From positions 123,238,496 to 123,302,495 of the forward strand of contig CM038045.1 of assembly GCA_021397845.1 (NCBI GenBank): DNA of 64,000 nt. Reading direction: 5' to 3'. Source of the DNA: Areca catechu. Its lineage: Eukaryota; Streptophyta; Magnoliopsida; Arecales; Arecaceae. This document shows, in pieces, positions 52,898 to 62,379 of the stretch; within the stretch, counting starts at the first letter, position 1, and every line of letters starts with the position of its first letter. The translations under genes and the position numbers were made by a program. The notes under the pieces are model-generated. The model saw only the letters and a list, made by a program, of their open reading frames with translations, ran no database searches and was not told the DNA's origin.

Positions 52898-54560
52898 TTA
52901 CGCCGTGCCTGAAGCTCCGGCCGGGGCATCCATCGATCCTGCATCGGCAACAACTTGAGCATCGGCTCCAGAATCTAATGGGCCCCCTGTTCCTTCTTTG
53001 CCAACCACAGTTTGGGCGTCGGCCCCGGTGTCGGTCGGGCCCGCTCCCTCTTCCACCTCTTCTTCTGCCGGCTTTGGAAACTGCAAGGCAGACAGATCCA
53101 GCTCTGGAAAGGCATCGACCACCTTCTTCAGGCAGTCCTCATAGCCGTAGTCGAAGCTGGCCACCCCGACCTCCTCCATCTCATCCTCGAAGGTGGCAGA
53201 AGCCTTATACTCAGTTATGGCATTGCCGACCATCTCTGCTGTCAGCTCCTTGGCCTCCTTCAGCGGGCCCATGTATTTCGCTGCCATCGATTGATGGCCT
53301 CGTGCACGCTTGTCGGCATCGACCGACCGTTCCTCCTCTTCAGTCAACCGATTGGCAAGAGAGCTCACCTTCTTCTTTTTCTTCAATCTGGCCTCCCGGT
53401 CGGCCAGTTGGCTTTGTAGGTCTTCCACCTGCTTCCTTAGAGACTCGACATCAGCCCGACTGGCTGACAGTTCTTCTTCTGTGACCTTTCATGATGCCTC
53501 CACTGCCGCTCTGGCCGCCTCCAACCCCTCGACCTTCTTCGCTGAGACCTCTCTTGCAAAGCACATCTTGTCGAGGCCCTCGTCCATCAACATGATGTCG
53601 TGAAGAAGCTGCCATCAAAAAACCTTGTTAGTCACATACAAGGCAGAAAATATAAAAAACACAGAAGTTGGAAAGCAGACGACTTACCTTCAGTAGGTTG
53701 AGGTAAGAACTCCTTGCCACCTTGTTCAGACTCCGCCGGCTTGAGTTCTCCCAATCAGCCTTTGTGACCGCCCCCTTGAGCAGGTCCTTGGCCTGCTCAG
53801 GGTCGCGGAGGGCATCCCAGCACTCGGATGTCTCATAGCCAACTCTGCCTACCTCCGCTTCTTCAGCCACTCTCTTCCCCTTGTCTGTGGGGAGCACTGC
53901 TTCAGTCGGCTTGGCGGGTGGTGAAGCTGGGACCATCGCCCCATCGGTCGGCCTCAACAACCCCTATTTCAGTCGGGCAGTCGACTGCTCGACAGAAAGT
54001 GAAGGCCCTGAAGCCTTCACTGCTAGTCGCTCCGATAGAGAAACATCGTCCTCGTCGGAGTCTATCGACATAATTACCGCAGGCTGCTCTTCCACCCGCT
54101 GCCTCTCGGCTACTCTGCGATCGGCCTCGCGGACTGGGCAGCCCTCCTCTTCGCCACCCGCTCTGCCACCTTGGCTCTGTCGTGCTTCATTTTATCTCAT
54201 GTTGTAAGGATAAAATCGGAGTTAGAACAGAAGAAAGGGAAAATTGCAAAGTGCAAAGGGACTGACGACAGAGACTTCTATCATACCTAGGCGGCTGTGG
54301 CTGCTAACCCCGGCCATCTGAAGGTAGTCCTCTCGGAGCAACTCGTATACCATGGTGGAGCCGGCTCCCTCTATCTCATTAAAATTGGCTTGGTCAGCCA
54401 CGAGCACCGCCCTCCCGTCGACGGCCTTCGGCCTCGTCTCTCTCCACAACACTTCAAAGCCCCAGGGTCGGAGGCTATCTACATAAAACCGAGATTTCCA
54501 CCTATGAATAGTCGATGGAAGACCCCCTAAAATCCTTCGCCCAAGACGGGGACTAAACAT
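52898..54560 (-). pseudogene. antisense extra gene of Tat copy 3
   Basis: Minus strand. Exon 1 remnant (54560-54287): GLPSTIHRWKSRFYV, the end of the PF04195-like domain, then frame-shifted sequence ending SHSRL. Intron 1 is 54286-54196 (GTATGA...CATGAG, 91 bp, phase 1). Exon 2 (54195-53688): KMKHDRAKVAERVAKRRAA, broken middle, then KGKRVAEEAEVGRVG and NKVARSSYLNLLK. Intron 2 is 53687-53609 (GTAAGT...GGCAG, 79 bp, phase 0). Exon 3 (53608-52898): LLHDIMLMDEGLDKM, one TGA near 53490, the coiled coil LRKQVEDLQSQLADREARLK, the conserved EYKASATFEDEMEEVGVASF with FPELDLSALQF, then an Asp/Ala/Gly tail ending SGTA. Function unknown. Confidence 0.78.
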
Positions 54561-55132
54561 TCACCATTCCCGGCTCCTGAAGTCCCTCTTTAGGAGGAAG
54601 AAATTGGCAAAGAGAGAAATCATGGGTTCGGCCCCGGCTTTACAGCACAGGACCAGAAAACTCCCCCCCGAACTCTCAATGCCTCTTTTTATAGCCCCTG
54701 GAGGAACTGTTCCCCACCGTCCCTCGAGCGCCACGATCTAGCCATCAAACGGTACATTTTTCCACATGATAGAAGTTAATGCGATGCAGAGAAACACATC
54801 CAGACCATGATTCGTGTGGTCGCCAGATCAGCGACGGAGAGCTCATCCCTGATGCGGCGCCAGTCGTCCAGATATCGCCACGTCACACTAGTCACATCTG
54901 AAGCCCGATAGTCGGGCGAGCCAAGCAGGCCGCTCATTATTGCACCCCGTCTGCATTAACTGCCTTCCCCCGCCTTCAATGCGGGGCTGACACCTGTCCC
55001 AAGCACAGGATTCTATAGTGGGACACGATCAGATGCATCATGCCTGATCGGATCCGCAATCATCCCAAGGACAAATACATTAAGTGAGAAATGATACTCT
55101 CGTCCTTCGAGGCCGCAGGTCCCTTCGAAGGC
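54561..55132. other. upstream region of the antisense gene
   Basis: Minus-strand leader. On the minus strand GGGGCTATAAAAAGAGGC (plus 54687-54704) is a good TATA box about 110-150 bp upstream of a plausible start region near 54560, consistent with an internal promoter driving the extra gene away from the LTR. Confidence 0.6.
54687..54704 (-). promoter_or_regulatory. TATA box of the antisense gene (copy 3)
   Basis: Minus-strand CTATAAAAAG in a GC-rich surrounding (plus GCCTCTTTTTATAGCCCC). It is positioned and oriented to start transcription of the antisense gene, not the retrotransposon RNA. Confidence 0.6.
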
Positions 55133-55150
55133 CAAGAGCAAGGGGGCAAC
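55133..55150 (+). other. polypurine tract of Tat copy 3
   Basis: CAAGAGCAAGGGGGCAAC immediately before TGTTATATCC. Same end (GGGGGCAAC) as in Tat copy 1. Confidence 0.8.
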
Positions 55151-55224
55151 TGTTATATCCAATCAGCTTTTCTCTAAACCAGACCAAAGACCTAACTGGC
55201 TCAAGGGCCGACCGACTCGCTATA

Positions 55225-55885
55225 ACAAAGGTCCATCCAACCCACTTCAGCAGAGGTCCATCAGACCTACTTCAGCAGAGGTCCGTCCGACCCACTTTAG
55301 CAGAGGTCCATCGGACCCACTTCAGCATAGGTATGTCCGACCCACTTCAGCAGAGGTCCGAATGACCCGTTATAGCAGAGATCCGTCCGACCCACTTCAG
55401 CAAAGGTCTGTCCGACCCATTTCAGCGGAGGTCCGTCGGACCCACTTTAGCATAGGTTTGTCCGACCCACTTCAGCAGAGGTCCGAACGACCCGCTGTAG
55501 TAGAGGTCCGTCCAACCCACTTCAGCAGAGGTCCGTCCGACCCACTTCACTAAAGGTCCAAACGGCTCTCTCCATCAGAAGTTCATCTGACCCACTTCAG
55601 CAGAGGTCCGTCCGACCCGCTGTAGCAGAGGTCCGAACGGCCCGCTGTAGCAGAGGTCCAAATGACCCGCTTTAGTAGAAGTCCGTCCGACCCACTTCAG
55701 TAGAGATCCGTTCAACCCACTTCACTGAAGGTCCAAACGGCTCTCTCCATCAGAGGTCCGTCCAATCCAATTCACTGAAGGTTCGAATGTTTCTTTCCAT
55801 CAGAAGTCTGTCCGACCCACTTCAGCAGAGGTCCAAACGACCCTCTCCATCAGAGATCTGACTGATCTACTTCAGCCAAGTTCAT
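55225..55885. repeat. tandem array, period about 30 bp
   Basis: CCGACCCACTTCAGCAGAGG then TCCGT recurs more than twenty times with variants (CGCTGTAGCAGAGG, TCTCTCCATCAGAGG). The array is in the U3-like part of the LTR, upstream of its TATA region at 56060. Confidence 0.9.
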
Positions 55886-56059
55886 ACCAATCAAAAGGCT
55901 CTAGAAGTCCTTTCCAGTAGGTACTAGAATTTTGTTACAACAGATCCCACGACGTGGCCATGTCCTAGTGCCACCTGGCCACCACCCTGATTCTCCTAGG
56001 GGCAGATCAGACATTTCCAGCCTAGTCCTTAACAGAATCTGGTAGTGTTCCGCGTCTAT

Positions 56060-56068
56060 ATAAGGTAA
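56060..56068 (+). promoter_or_regulatory. LTR TATA box
   Basis: CTATATAAGG downstream of the tandem array and about 210 bp before the LTR end; plausible start site for the element RNA. Confidence 0.6.
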
Positions 56069-56285
56069 ATGGGGGACTTCGAATGGTAAGGGCACTTCTC
56101 CTTCTCCACGAGCTATCTCTTTCTTGATTCATCCATTCTGTTGCTCTAGGATCCCCACTAACTTAGCCATCGGAGTGTCCCGCGCCAGAACACCACTGAC
56201 CTGTGGGACTTCTTTGTAGGAACCGGGAGAGGAGCGCTCCAGCTGAACCGAGAAGAACCCGGCCAGGGGATTTGGCAGAATAATA

Positions 56286-57452
56286 TGTATTAAAAAAAAT
56301 TATAAGGTTGTACATATAATTTTAAATATTTATTATGTAAAAATAATTATTATGAGGGCATACATACGTATGTTGTTGAAGTATGTATATATGTAATTGT
56401 TGATATGTTTAAGAGTATATTTGTATAAGGGTTCAACTCTTTAACTCGTTGCTTGGTGTACCGGATGGTCAGCCTGGTTTGGGCAAGTGGAGAGTGGTCG
56501 GGCGTAAGCTTCATATAAACCTGGGTCAGGCCAAGGCCTTTTTAAACCTCCCCGACTTCTCGTCCCCCATGCCCCAGGCCCCAAATCTTGAGAGCGAGGT
56601 AAAGCGAGAGGAGAATAGTGAGAGGAGAAGAGGAAAGGGAGCGGGGGAAGGCAACAAGAGGAAAAAAAACAAGAAATGAGGGTGGTTACACTCGACGGTA
56701 GCCACAGTCGCTGGCAGGTCGTCCATTTCTTTACTTTTTTGATAATTTTTATCGTCTTCTCCTCCTTCCTCCTCCTCTTCTCCCTTCCTACTCTTTGTTT
56801 CCCTCTTTTTCGATTGTTTACAGTAAACAGCAACCAACAGGAAGCGGGCCACTGCAGTGGTTGCTGGTGCTATTGCTCGGCCGCTGCGAGGAAGAAAAGA
56901 AAGCCTCAATTTCTTCTGCTTCTACGGCTTTTTTTTTATCTTTTTCGAATTTCTTGATTTTTCTTTTCTCGTTTTTCTTGTGTTGATGTAATATGCACAG
57001 GCTCACTTGAATCTTTAGGGGGAATTGGCACGCTGTCGTTAAAAATTCAAGAACATTTCTTGATTTTTGTTTACAGCAGCCAACAGGAAGTGGGCCACTG
57101 CGGTGGTTGCTGGTGCTATCGCTTGGCCGCTGCGAGGAAGAAAAGAAAGCCTCAATTTTTTCTGCTTCTACGACTTTTTTTTTATCTTTTTTGAATTTCT
57201 TGATTTTTCTTTTCTCGTTTTTCTTGTGTCGATGTAATATGCACGAGCTCACTTGAATCTTTAGGGGGAATTGGCACGTTGCTGTTAAAAACTTTTGCAT
57301 GTATATATTTATAATTTATTTATATATAATATCCTTATAAATTATTTTTTGTGTGTGCATATATTTAACTTCAAAGCTATACATGCAAAAAAAAATAAAG
57401 ATATACATACTAATAATAAATTAATAAGGATATATATATATATATATATGTA
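56286..57452. repeat. tandem duplication copy A (1,167 bp unit)
   Basis: TGTATTAAAAAAAATTATAA begins at 56286 and again at 57453; the following 200 bp match almost base for base. The unit contains AT-rich upstream sequence, CATATAAAC (56512-56519), an A/G-rich leader, a Thr/Phe-poor pyrimidine tract and two internal copies of a 240-bp block (about 56820-57050 and 57060-57290). Layout suggests promoter plus 5' untranslated leader of a plus-strand gene. Confidence 0.85.
56512..56519 (+). promoter_or_regulatory. possible TATA box, copy A
   Basis: CATATAAAC, followed by GC-rich then A/G-rich leader sequence; same site in copy B at 59622. Confidence 0.45.
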
Positions 57453-57884
57453 TGTATTAAAAAAAATTATAAGGTTGTACATATAATTTTAAATATTTAT
57501 TATGTAAAAATAATTATTATGAGGGCATACGTATGCATGTTGTTGAAGTATGTATATGTGTAATTGTTGATATGTTTAAGAGTATATTTATATAAGGATT
57601 CAACTCTTTAACTCGTTGCTCGGTGTATCGAATGGTCGGCCTGGTTCGGGCAAGTGGAGAGCGGGTGTGGGCATCGGGTGGGTGCAAAAATTAAAAGGAA
57701 AAGTCTTTGTGCACTGCGTGCGGTGCAGTAAATCCAACGTGGCCCATACCGTGTTTTTTTATTGGTCTAAATGTATCCACCGTAGCATGACGGGATGGAA
57801 GCTGAGCGTGACTAGTATTAATTATCATTCAGCTTTTATTTGAAATTTTTGTTTAGACCAAAATACCATTCATTTTAGTCCCTT

Positions 57885-58160
57885 AAACTAGGGTGTCGTA
57901 GGTTTTGAACTAGGATGTCGTAGCTTTTGAACTAGGGCGTCGTAATACTGTTTCAGGTTTTAATTTATATTTTCTGCATGGTTATCATTTTTGAACTAGG
58001 ATGTCGTAATACTGTTTCAGGTCATTTTTGAACTACGGTGTCGTAGGTTTTGAACTAAGGTGTTGCAATACTGTTTCAGGTCATTTTTGAAGTAGGATGT
58101 CATAGGTTTTGAACTATGATGTCGTAATACTGCTTCAGGTCATTTTTAAACTAGAATGTT
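57885..58160. repeat. GAACTAGGxTGTCGTA repeats, unit 1 core
   Basis: About eight copies of TTTTGAACTAGGRTGTCGTA alternating with ATACTGTTTCAGG. Confidence 0.85.
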
Positions 58161-58454
58161 GTAAGGATATTTTGGTATGGACAAAAATCTTAAATAAGAG
58201 CTGAACAATAATTAATGCTAGTCACCTCAACTTCTGTCCCGTCATGCCACAACGGATATATTTGGACCAATAGAAGCGTGCGGTGCAGGCCATGCTGGAT
58301 TTGTTGCACTGCGTGCAGTGCAGTAAATTCAATGTGGCCCATACCGCGTATTTTTATTGGTTCAAATATATCTGCGATGGCATGATGGGATGGGAGTTGA
58401 ATGTGATTAGCATTAATTACCGTTCAGCTTTTATTTGAAATTTTTGTTTAGACC

Positions 58455-59070
58455 AAAATATCCTGAAACAGTATTTTGACACCCTAGTTCAAAATATACG
58501 ATACTCTAGTTCAAAACATACGATACTCTAGTTCAAAACATATGACATCCTAGTTCAAAAATGATCTGAAATAGTATTACGATATCATAGTTCAAAACCT
58601 ACGATATCCTAGTTCAAAAATGACATGAAATAGTATTACGATATCCTAGTTCAAAACCTACGACATCCTAGTTCAAAAATGACCTGAAACAGTATTACGA
58701 CATCCTAGTTCAAAACTACGATATCATAGTTCAAAACCTACGATATCCTAGTTCAAAAATGACAACAATGAAAAAAATATGAAACAGTATTACGACATCC
58801 TAGTTCAAAAGTTACGACACCCTAGTTCAAAACCTACGACACCCTAGTTAAAAAATGATCTAAAATAGTATTATGACATCCTAGTTCAAAACCTACGACA
58901 TCCTAGTTCAAAAATGACCTGAACAGTATTACGACATCCTAATTCAAAATCTACGATACCCTAGTTCAAAACCTACGACACCCTAGTTCAAAAATAATAA
59001 CCATGTAGAAAATATGAAACAGTATTACGAAATCCTAGTTCAAAAGCTATGACATCCTACTTCAAGCAAC
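58455..59070. repeat. inverted TACGACATCCTAGTTCAAAA repeats, unit 2 core
   Basis: About twenty copies of the complement of the unit 1 core word, alternating with TGAAACAGTATTACG. Together with 57885-58160 this would form a long hairpin in RNA. Confidence 0.88.
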
Positions 59071-59261
59071 ATGATAAAAAAAAGGGACTAGAGGGAAGGG
59101 TATTTTGGTATGGACAAAAATTTTAAATAAAAGCTGAACGCTAATTAATGTTAGTTATGCTTAGCTCCCGTCCCATCATGCCACAGCGGATGCATTTGGA
59201 CCAATAGAAAAATGTGGTGCGGGTCACGTTAAATTTAGTGCACCGCACGCGGTGCACAAAG

Positions 59262-59271
59262 ACTTTTTCCT
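59262..59271. repeat. SINE target duplication, left
   Basis: ACTTTTTCCT, identical to 59593-59602. Confidence 0.88.
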
Positions 59272-59592
59272 ACCTCTACGGGGTAGTGCAGTTGGTAAAG
59301 GCTTGGCTCCCCCCTTGCCTGGTCACGGGTTTGAGGAAAGATCCCGTAGGTGACTTGATTAAAATTCTGGAATTTTTGGGTGCACGTGACTGGGGGGTGG
59401 ACCGGCTGATACTCCGACATTGTAGAGGGGCTAGGCTGACATACTCACTGATTCGGGTAAATCCCAGAGGGTAGAGAAGGTATGCGGAAATTTATGGCCT
59501 GTATCGAATAAAGGCATAGTGGGCTGAGGGCCAGAATGGGGCGCTACACCGGGATAAAACCCCCATACCCTTTTTTTTTCTATCAAAAAAAA
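59272..59592 (+). mobile_element. tRNA-derived SINE with perfect target duplication
   Basis: RNA polymerase III promoter boxes are visible: A box TAGTGCAGTTGG (59284-59295) and B box GGGTTTGAGGAA (59327-59338), about 32 bp apart as in tRNA-derived SINEs. The 320-bp body ends in CCCTTTTTTTTTCTATC and a short A-run. It is flanked by ACTTTTTCCT at 59262-59271 and 59593-59602. It inserted into the right arm of the inverted-repeat element, so it is the youngest event at this site. Confidence 0.88.
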
Positions 59593-59602
59593 ACTTTTTC
59601 CT
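59593..59602. repeat. SINE target duplication, right
   Basis: ACTTTTTCCT following the SINE's terminal A-run. Confidence 0.88.
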
Positions 59603-59621
59603 TGATTAAAAAGGTTGATGT

Positions 59622-59629
59622 CATATAAA
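59622..59629 (+). promoter_or_regulatory. possible TATA box, copy B
   Basis: CATATAAAC in the duplicated leader; the upstream sequence it had in copy A is now about 1.9 kb away because of the insertions, so copy B's promoter may be disrupted. Confidence 0.4.
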
Positions 59630-60410
59630 CCCGGGTCGAGCCAAGCCTTTTTAAACCTCCCCAACCCCCGTGCCCAGGCCCCAAATTTGAGCGAGGAGCG
59701 AGAGGAGAAGAGCGTGAGAAGAAGAGGAAAGGGAGCGAGGGAAGGTAACAAGAGGGAAGAAAAACAAGAAAAGAGGGTGGTTACACTCGACGGCAGCCAA
59801 GCCGTCGGTGTCAGCACACGATGGCCGGCAGGTCTTCCATTTCTTTATTTTTTTGATAATTTTTATCGTCTTCTCCTCCTCTTCTCCCTTCCCACTCTTT
59901 GTTTCCCTCTTTTTCGATTGTTTACAGCAGACAGCTTCCAACAGGAAGCAGGCCACTACGGTGGTTGCTGGTGCTATCGCTCGATCGCTGCGAGGAAGAA
60001 AAGAAAGCCTCAATTTCTTCTGCTTCTACAGTTTTTTTTTTCTTTTTGTCTTTTTCAAATTTCTTGATTTTTTTTTCTCGTTTTTCTTGTGTCGATGTAA
60101 TATGCACGGGCTCACTTGAATCTTTAGGGGAAATTGGCACGCCGCCGTTAAAAATTCAAGAACATTTCTTGATTTTTGTTTACAGCAGACAGCCGCCAAC
60201 AGGAAGCGGGCCACTGCGGTGGTTGCTGGTGCTATCGCTCGACCGCTGCGAGGAAGAAAAGAAAGCCTCAATTTCTTCTGCTTCTATGGCTTTTTTTTTT
60301 TTTTTTTCTTTTTCGAATTTCTTGATTTTTCTTTTCTTGTTTTTCTTGTGTCGATGTAATATGCACGGGCTCACTTGAATCTTTAGGGGGAATTGGCACG
60401 CTGCCATTAA

Positions 60411-61215
60411 AAATTCAAGAACATTTCTGGATTTTTGTTTTGATGACGTGTCATCGGAGTGGGAATTAGCTTGCTGAGATTAAGATGATCTCGTGCGATT
60501 CTTGTGATTTCTTGAATTTTTCTGGGATCATGATCTCTGCGTCCTTGTTTTGATAACGTGCAAGTATGTGATTAAAGTATGTTGTATGCGTTGGTCTTTG
60601 ACCTCTAGGGGGAATCGGCTCTCTTCTTTAAAATTTCAAGAATAATTCGCAATACTTCTTCCAGTTTTGACTTTTCATGTTTCATGGAACATGTTTTTTT
60701 TGATTGCTTCTTTGGAGAAGTGTTCGATATTTCCATGACCGCTTTAATCTCTTGGAGTCCTTCGATTGTGGTGCTTTTTCTTTGATCCGAGGATTAACTT
60801 CTATGATCTGTTACTATCCAGTTACTTACAGTCCTCACTTGCAACGCCTTTTCAGGGTTTCGTACATCTGTTACTCCAATTTATTAACTTTTCATGCACT
60901 ACCAAATTTCTGATCTTATAGCATTGGGAAACTAATGGCAACGTGAATAAATATTTCAATCTCTTGGTGTTGAGTGTACTTGTTAAATCATGAAATCTTT
61001 GACTCTCCAGCTCCATGCGAATTGCGTCTTAGGCATAACCTTTTCTTCTTCTTTAAAGTATATACATATTAAGTTGCACCATCTGAAAAATGTTTAAGAG
61101 AGAAAACCAATCCTCTTCTTTTCTTTTAAAATCATTTTATTAAGTTGCATTATCTGACAAACATTTCTTTTAAATTCATATTTATATATATTAAGTTGCA
61201 CCATCTGAAGGCATA
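60411..61215. other. unassigned, leader or intron sequence
   Basis: No supported coding exon. The repeated TTAAGTTGCACCATCTGAAA phrase (61070-61090, 61143-61160, 61191-61210) is a short direct repeat. Confidence 0.4.
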
Positions 61216-61229
61216 AAACGATTTTCACA

Positions 61230-61300
61230 GCCATTGAGGAATGATTTCATGCCTCAAAATCGAAGTGGAAGATCCTATGGAAGAGTTAAGGAAGTCCCTC
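61230..61300 (+). CDS. possible short coding exon (unrecognised)
   Basis: TTTTCACAG|CC (acceptor at 61230) to CTCAAG|GTATGC (donor after 61300) encloses about 70 bp. One frame reads LRNDFMPQNRSGRSYGRV without stops. Splice signals are good, but the family is unknown; the assignment rests on the signals and the open frame only. Confidence 0.35.
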
Positions 61301-61387
61301 AAGGTATGCATTCCATCCTTGTACTTGCTTAATTCTGGACTTACATTGCTATTGCTTGCTTTTCTTTATGCTGTCATCTTTACTTTG

Positions 61388-61800
61388 AAGATATTCATTG
61401 GAGATGGCACTGCAACTACTTTTGCTGCTGTTCTTTTGGTTGATAGAAATACAATCAATTGAATAAAAAAGACTAAGACATCTATTACTCTTGACCTTTG
61501 TGGTGATGGTGCAAAAGACAAGTCCTATTCCTTTATGGAAGCTAGGTTTAGAAAACATATTTTAAGAAAATTGTGAGCAAAGGTAATAAATTGCTTTGAG
61601 GGGAACAACATTCGAGTCCAATATGAATCCAATAGTGTTCTCCGGGAAGACAAGTATGCAAGTGGAATGTAGATGAATCAAGTATGTCTTTGCAAAGACT
61701 ATTAAAAATAGAATAACCTAAAACGTTACTAAGAAATTTCTGTCTAGCTATGAACTCATTGTGTGACAACTTAATTACGAATCATAGAACCAAAGTTTCA
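61388..61800 (+). pseudogene. coding-like remnant, family unknown
   Basis: A single frame with stops keeps protein-like text: IFIGDGTATTFAAVLLVDRN, TGA, KKTKTSITLDLCGDGAKDKS, YSFMEARFRKHILRKL, TGA, INCFEGNNIRVQYESNSVLR. The two in-frame stops and even spacing suggest a dead exon or processed fragment. I do not recognise it and will not name a function. Confidence 0.4.
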
Positions 61801-62379
61801 TGGTCTGATGCTATAGTTGTTAATGAACATGATGCAGAGAACTGATGGTGTGGAATCACACTGAAACACAATAACGTTTAAATATGTATTAAACATGCTA
61901 ATTAGCTAATTTCATCAAAAAGCTGAAATTTGTTGCTGATCTTTTTTCTAAGGAAAACACAGAATTGAGCATGAACATGGTCAATTAAAACCTCTAAATG
62001 CCTAGTAGGTGCCTCTTGGATCATTTTATAGATGCACAAATTCTAGCAAGTCTATATGTGTGTATTATCTATTCTATTATATAATGCCAACTTTCTGGCT
62101 GTCTGCATTTTTCTATTCCAATTTTTCCATTCCATGTATTTTCTCATCTCCTTGCGGCTTTTAGTTATAGGGTTAAAGAGTCTAATTCTTTCTCTACTAT
62201 TTAGTGGCTCTTTGTATAAATTTTATTTTTTTATTAAAAATAAAATAATACATGTGATTGTGCCTTAATCCAGTTTTTGTTTTGCTTATATGTATGTTAT
62301 ATATGGATGCTTATCTATATACATGCGGATGTGTATTTATATAGACATGGGCATGCATACGCGATTTTTACCGACGCTT

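Larger units (their letters stand above)
51269..56280 (+). mobile_element. Ty3/gypsy element, Tat lineage, 3' part (Tat copy 3)
   Basis: Plus-strand order: truncated integrase (51269-51886), 45-bp tandem array, antisense extra gene (minus strand, 54560-52898), polypurine tract (55133-55150) and 3' LTR (55151 to about 56280). This is the same layout as Tat copies 1 and 2, but in sequence a different subfamily. Confidence 0.85.
55151..56280 (+). repeat. 3' LTR of Tat copy 3
   Basis: Starts TGTTATATCC. Contains the 30-bp array at 55240-55880 and a TATA region GCGTCTATATAAGG at 56055-56068. It ends near GGGGATTTGGCA at 56277, where the usual GGCAACA is degraded. About 1.13 kb. The downstream flank belongs to the duplicated leader region. 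Confidence 0.7.
57697..59270. mobile_element. head-to-tail pair of inverted-repeat (MITE-like) elements
   Basis: Outer ends GGAAAAGTCTTTGTGCAC (57697) and GTGCACAAAGACTTTTTCC (59252-59270) are inverted, with about 180 bp of similarity inward (CATGACGGGATGG, TCAGCTTTTATTTGAAATTT). A second, internal pair of the same arms meets at about 58290-58310, so there are two units: 57697 to about 58295 and 58300-59270. Each has a core of repeated GAACTAGGGTGTCGTA-type words, in opposite orientation in the two units. ATTAAAA flanks both sides (57690-57696; GATTAAAA after the SINE), a possible target duplication. No transposase. Confidence 0.75.
57453..60410. repeat. tandem duplication copy B, expanded by insertions
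   Basis: Matches copy A from 57453 to about 57660 and again from about 59610 to 60410. Between them lie an inverted-repeat element pair (57697-59270) and a SINE (59272-59592). Without these, copy B would be about the size of copy A. It also contains two tandem 240-bp blocks (about 59935-60170, 60180-60410), and a diverged third relic (TCTAGGGGGAATCGGC) appears near 60605. Confidence 0.82.

Noticed and set aside
59280..59345. tRNA gene
   Set aside because: A and B boxes are present but no cloverleaf or CCA-side acceptor stem forms; body length, A-tail and target duplications show a SINE.
56440..60410. Several open frames of 60-160 codons, rich in Phe/Ser or Lys/Arg
   Set aside because: They recur on opposite strands in both duplicate copies and reflect A/G- and C/T-rich leader sequence; no motif or conserved start.
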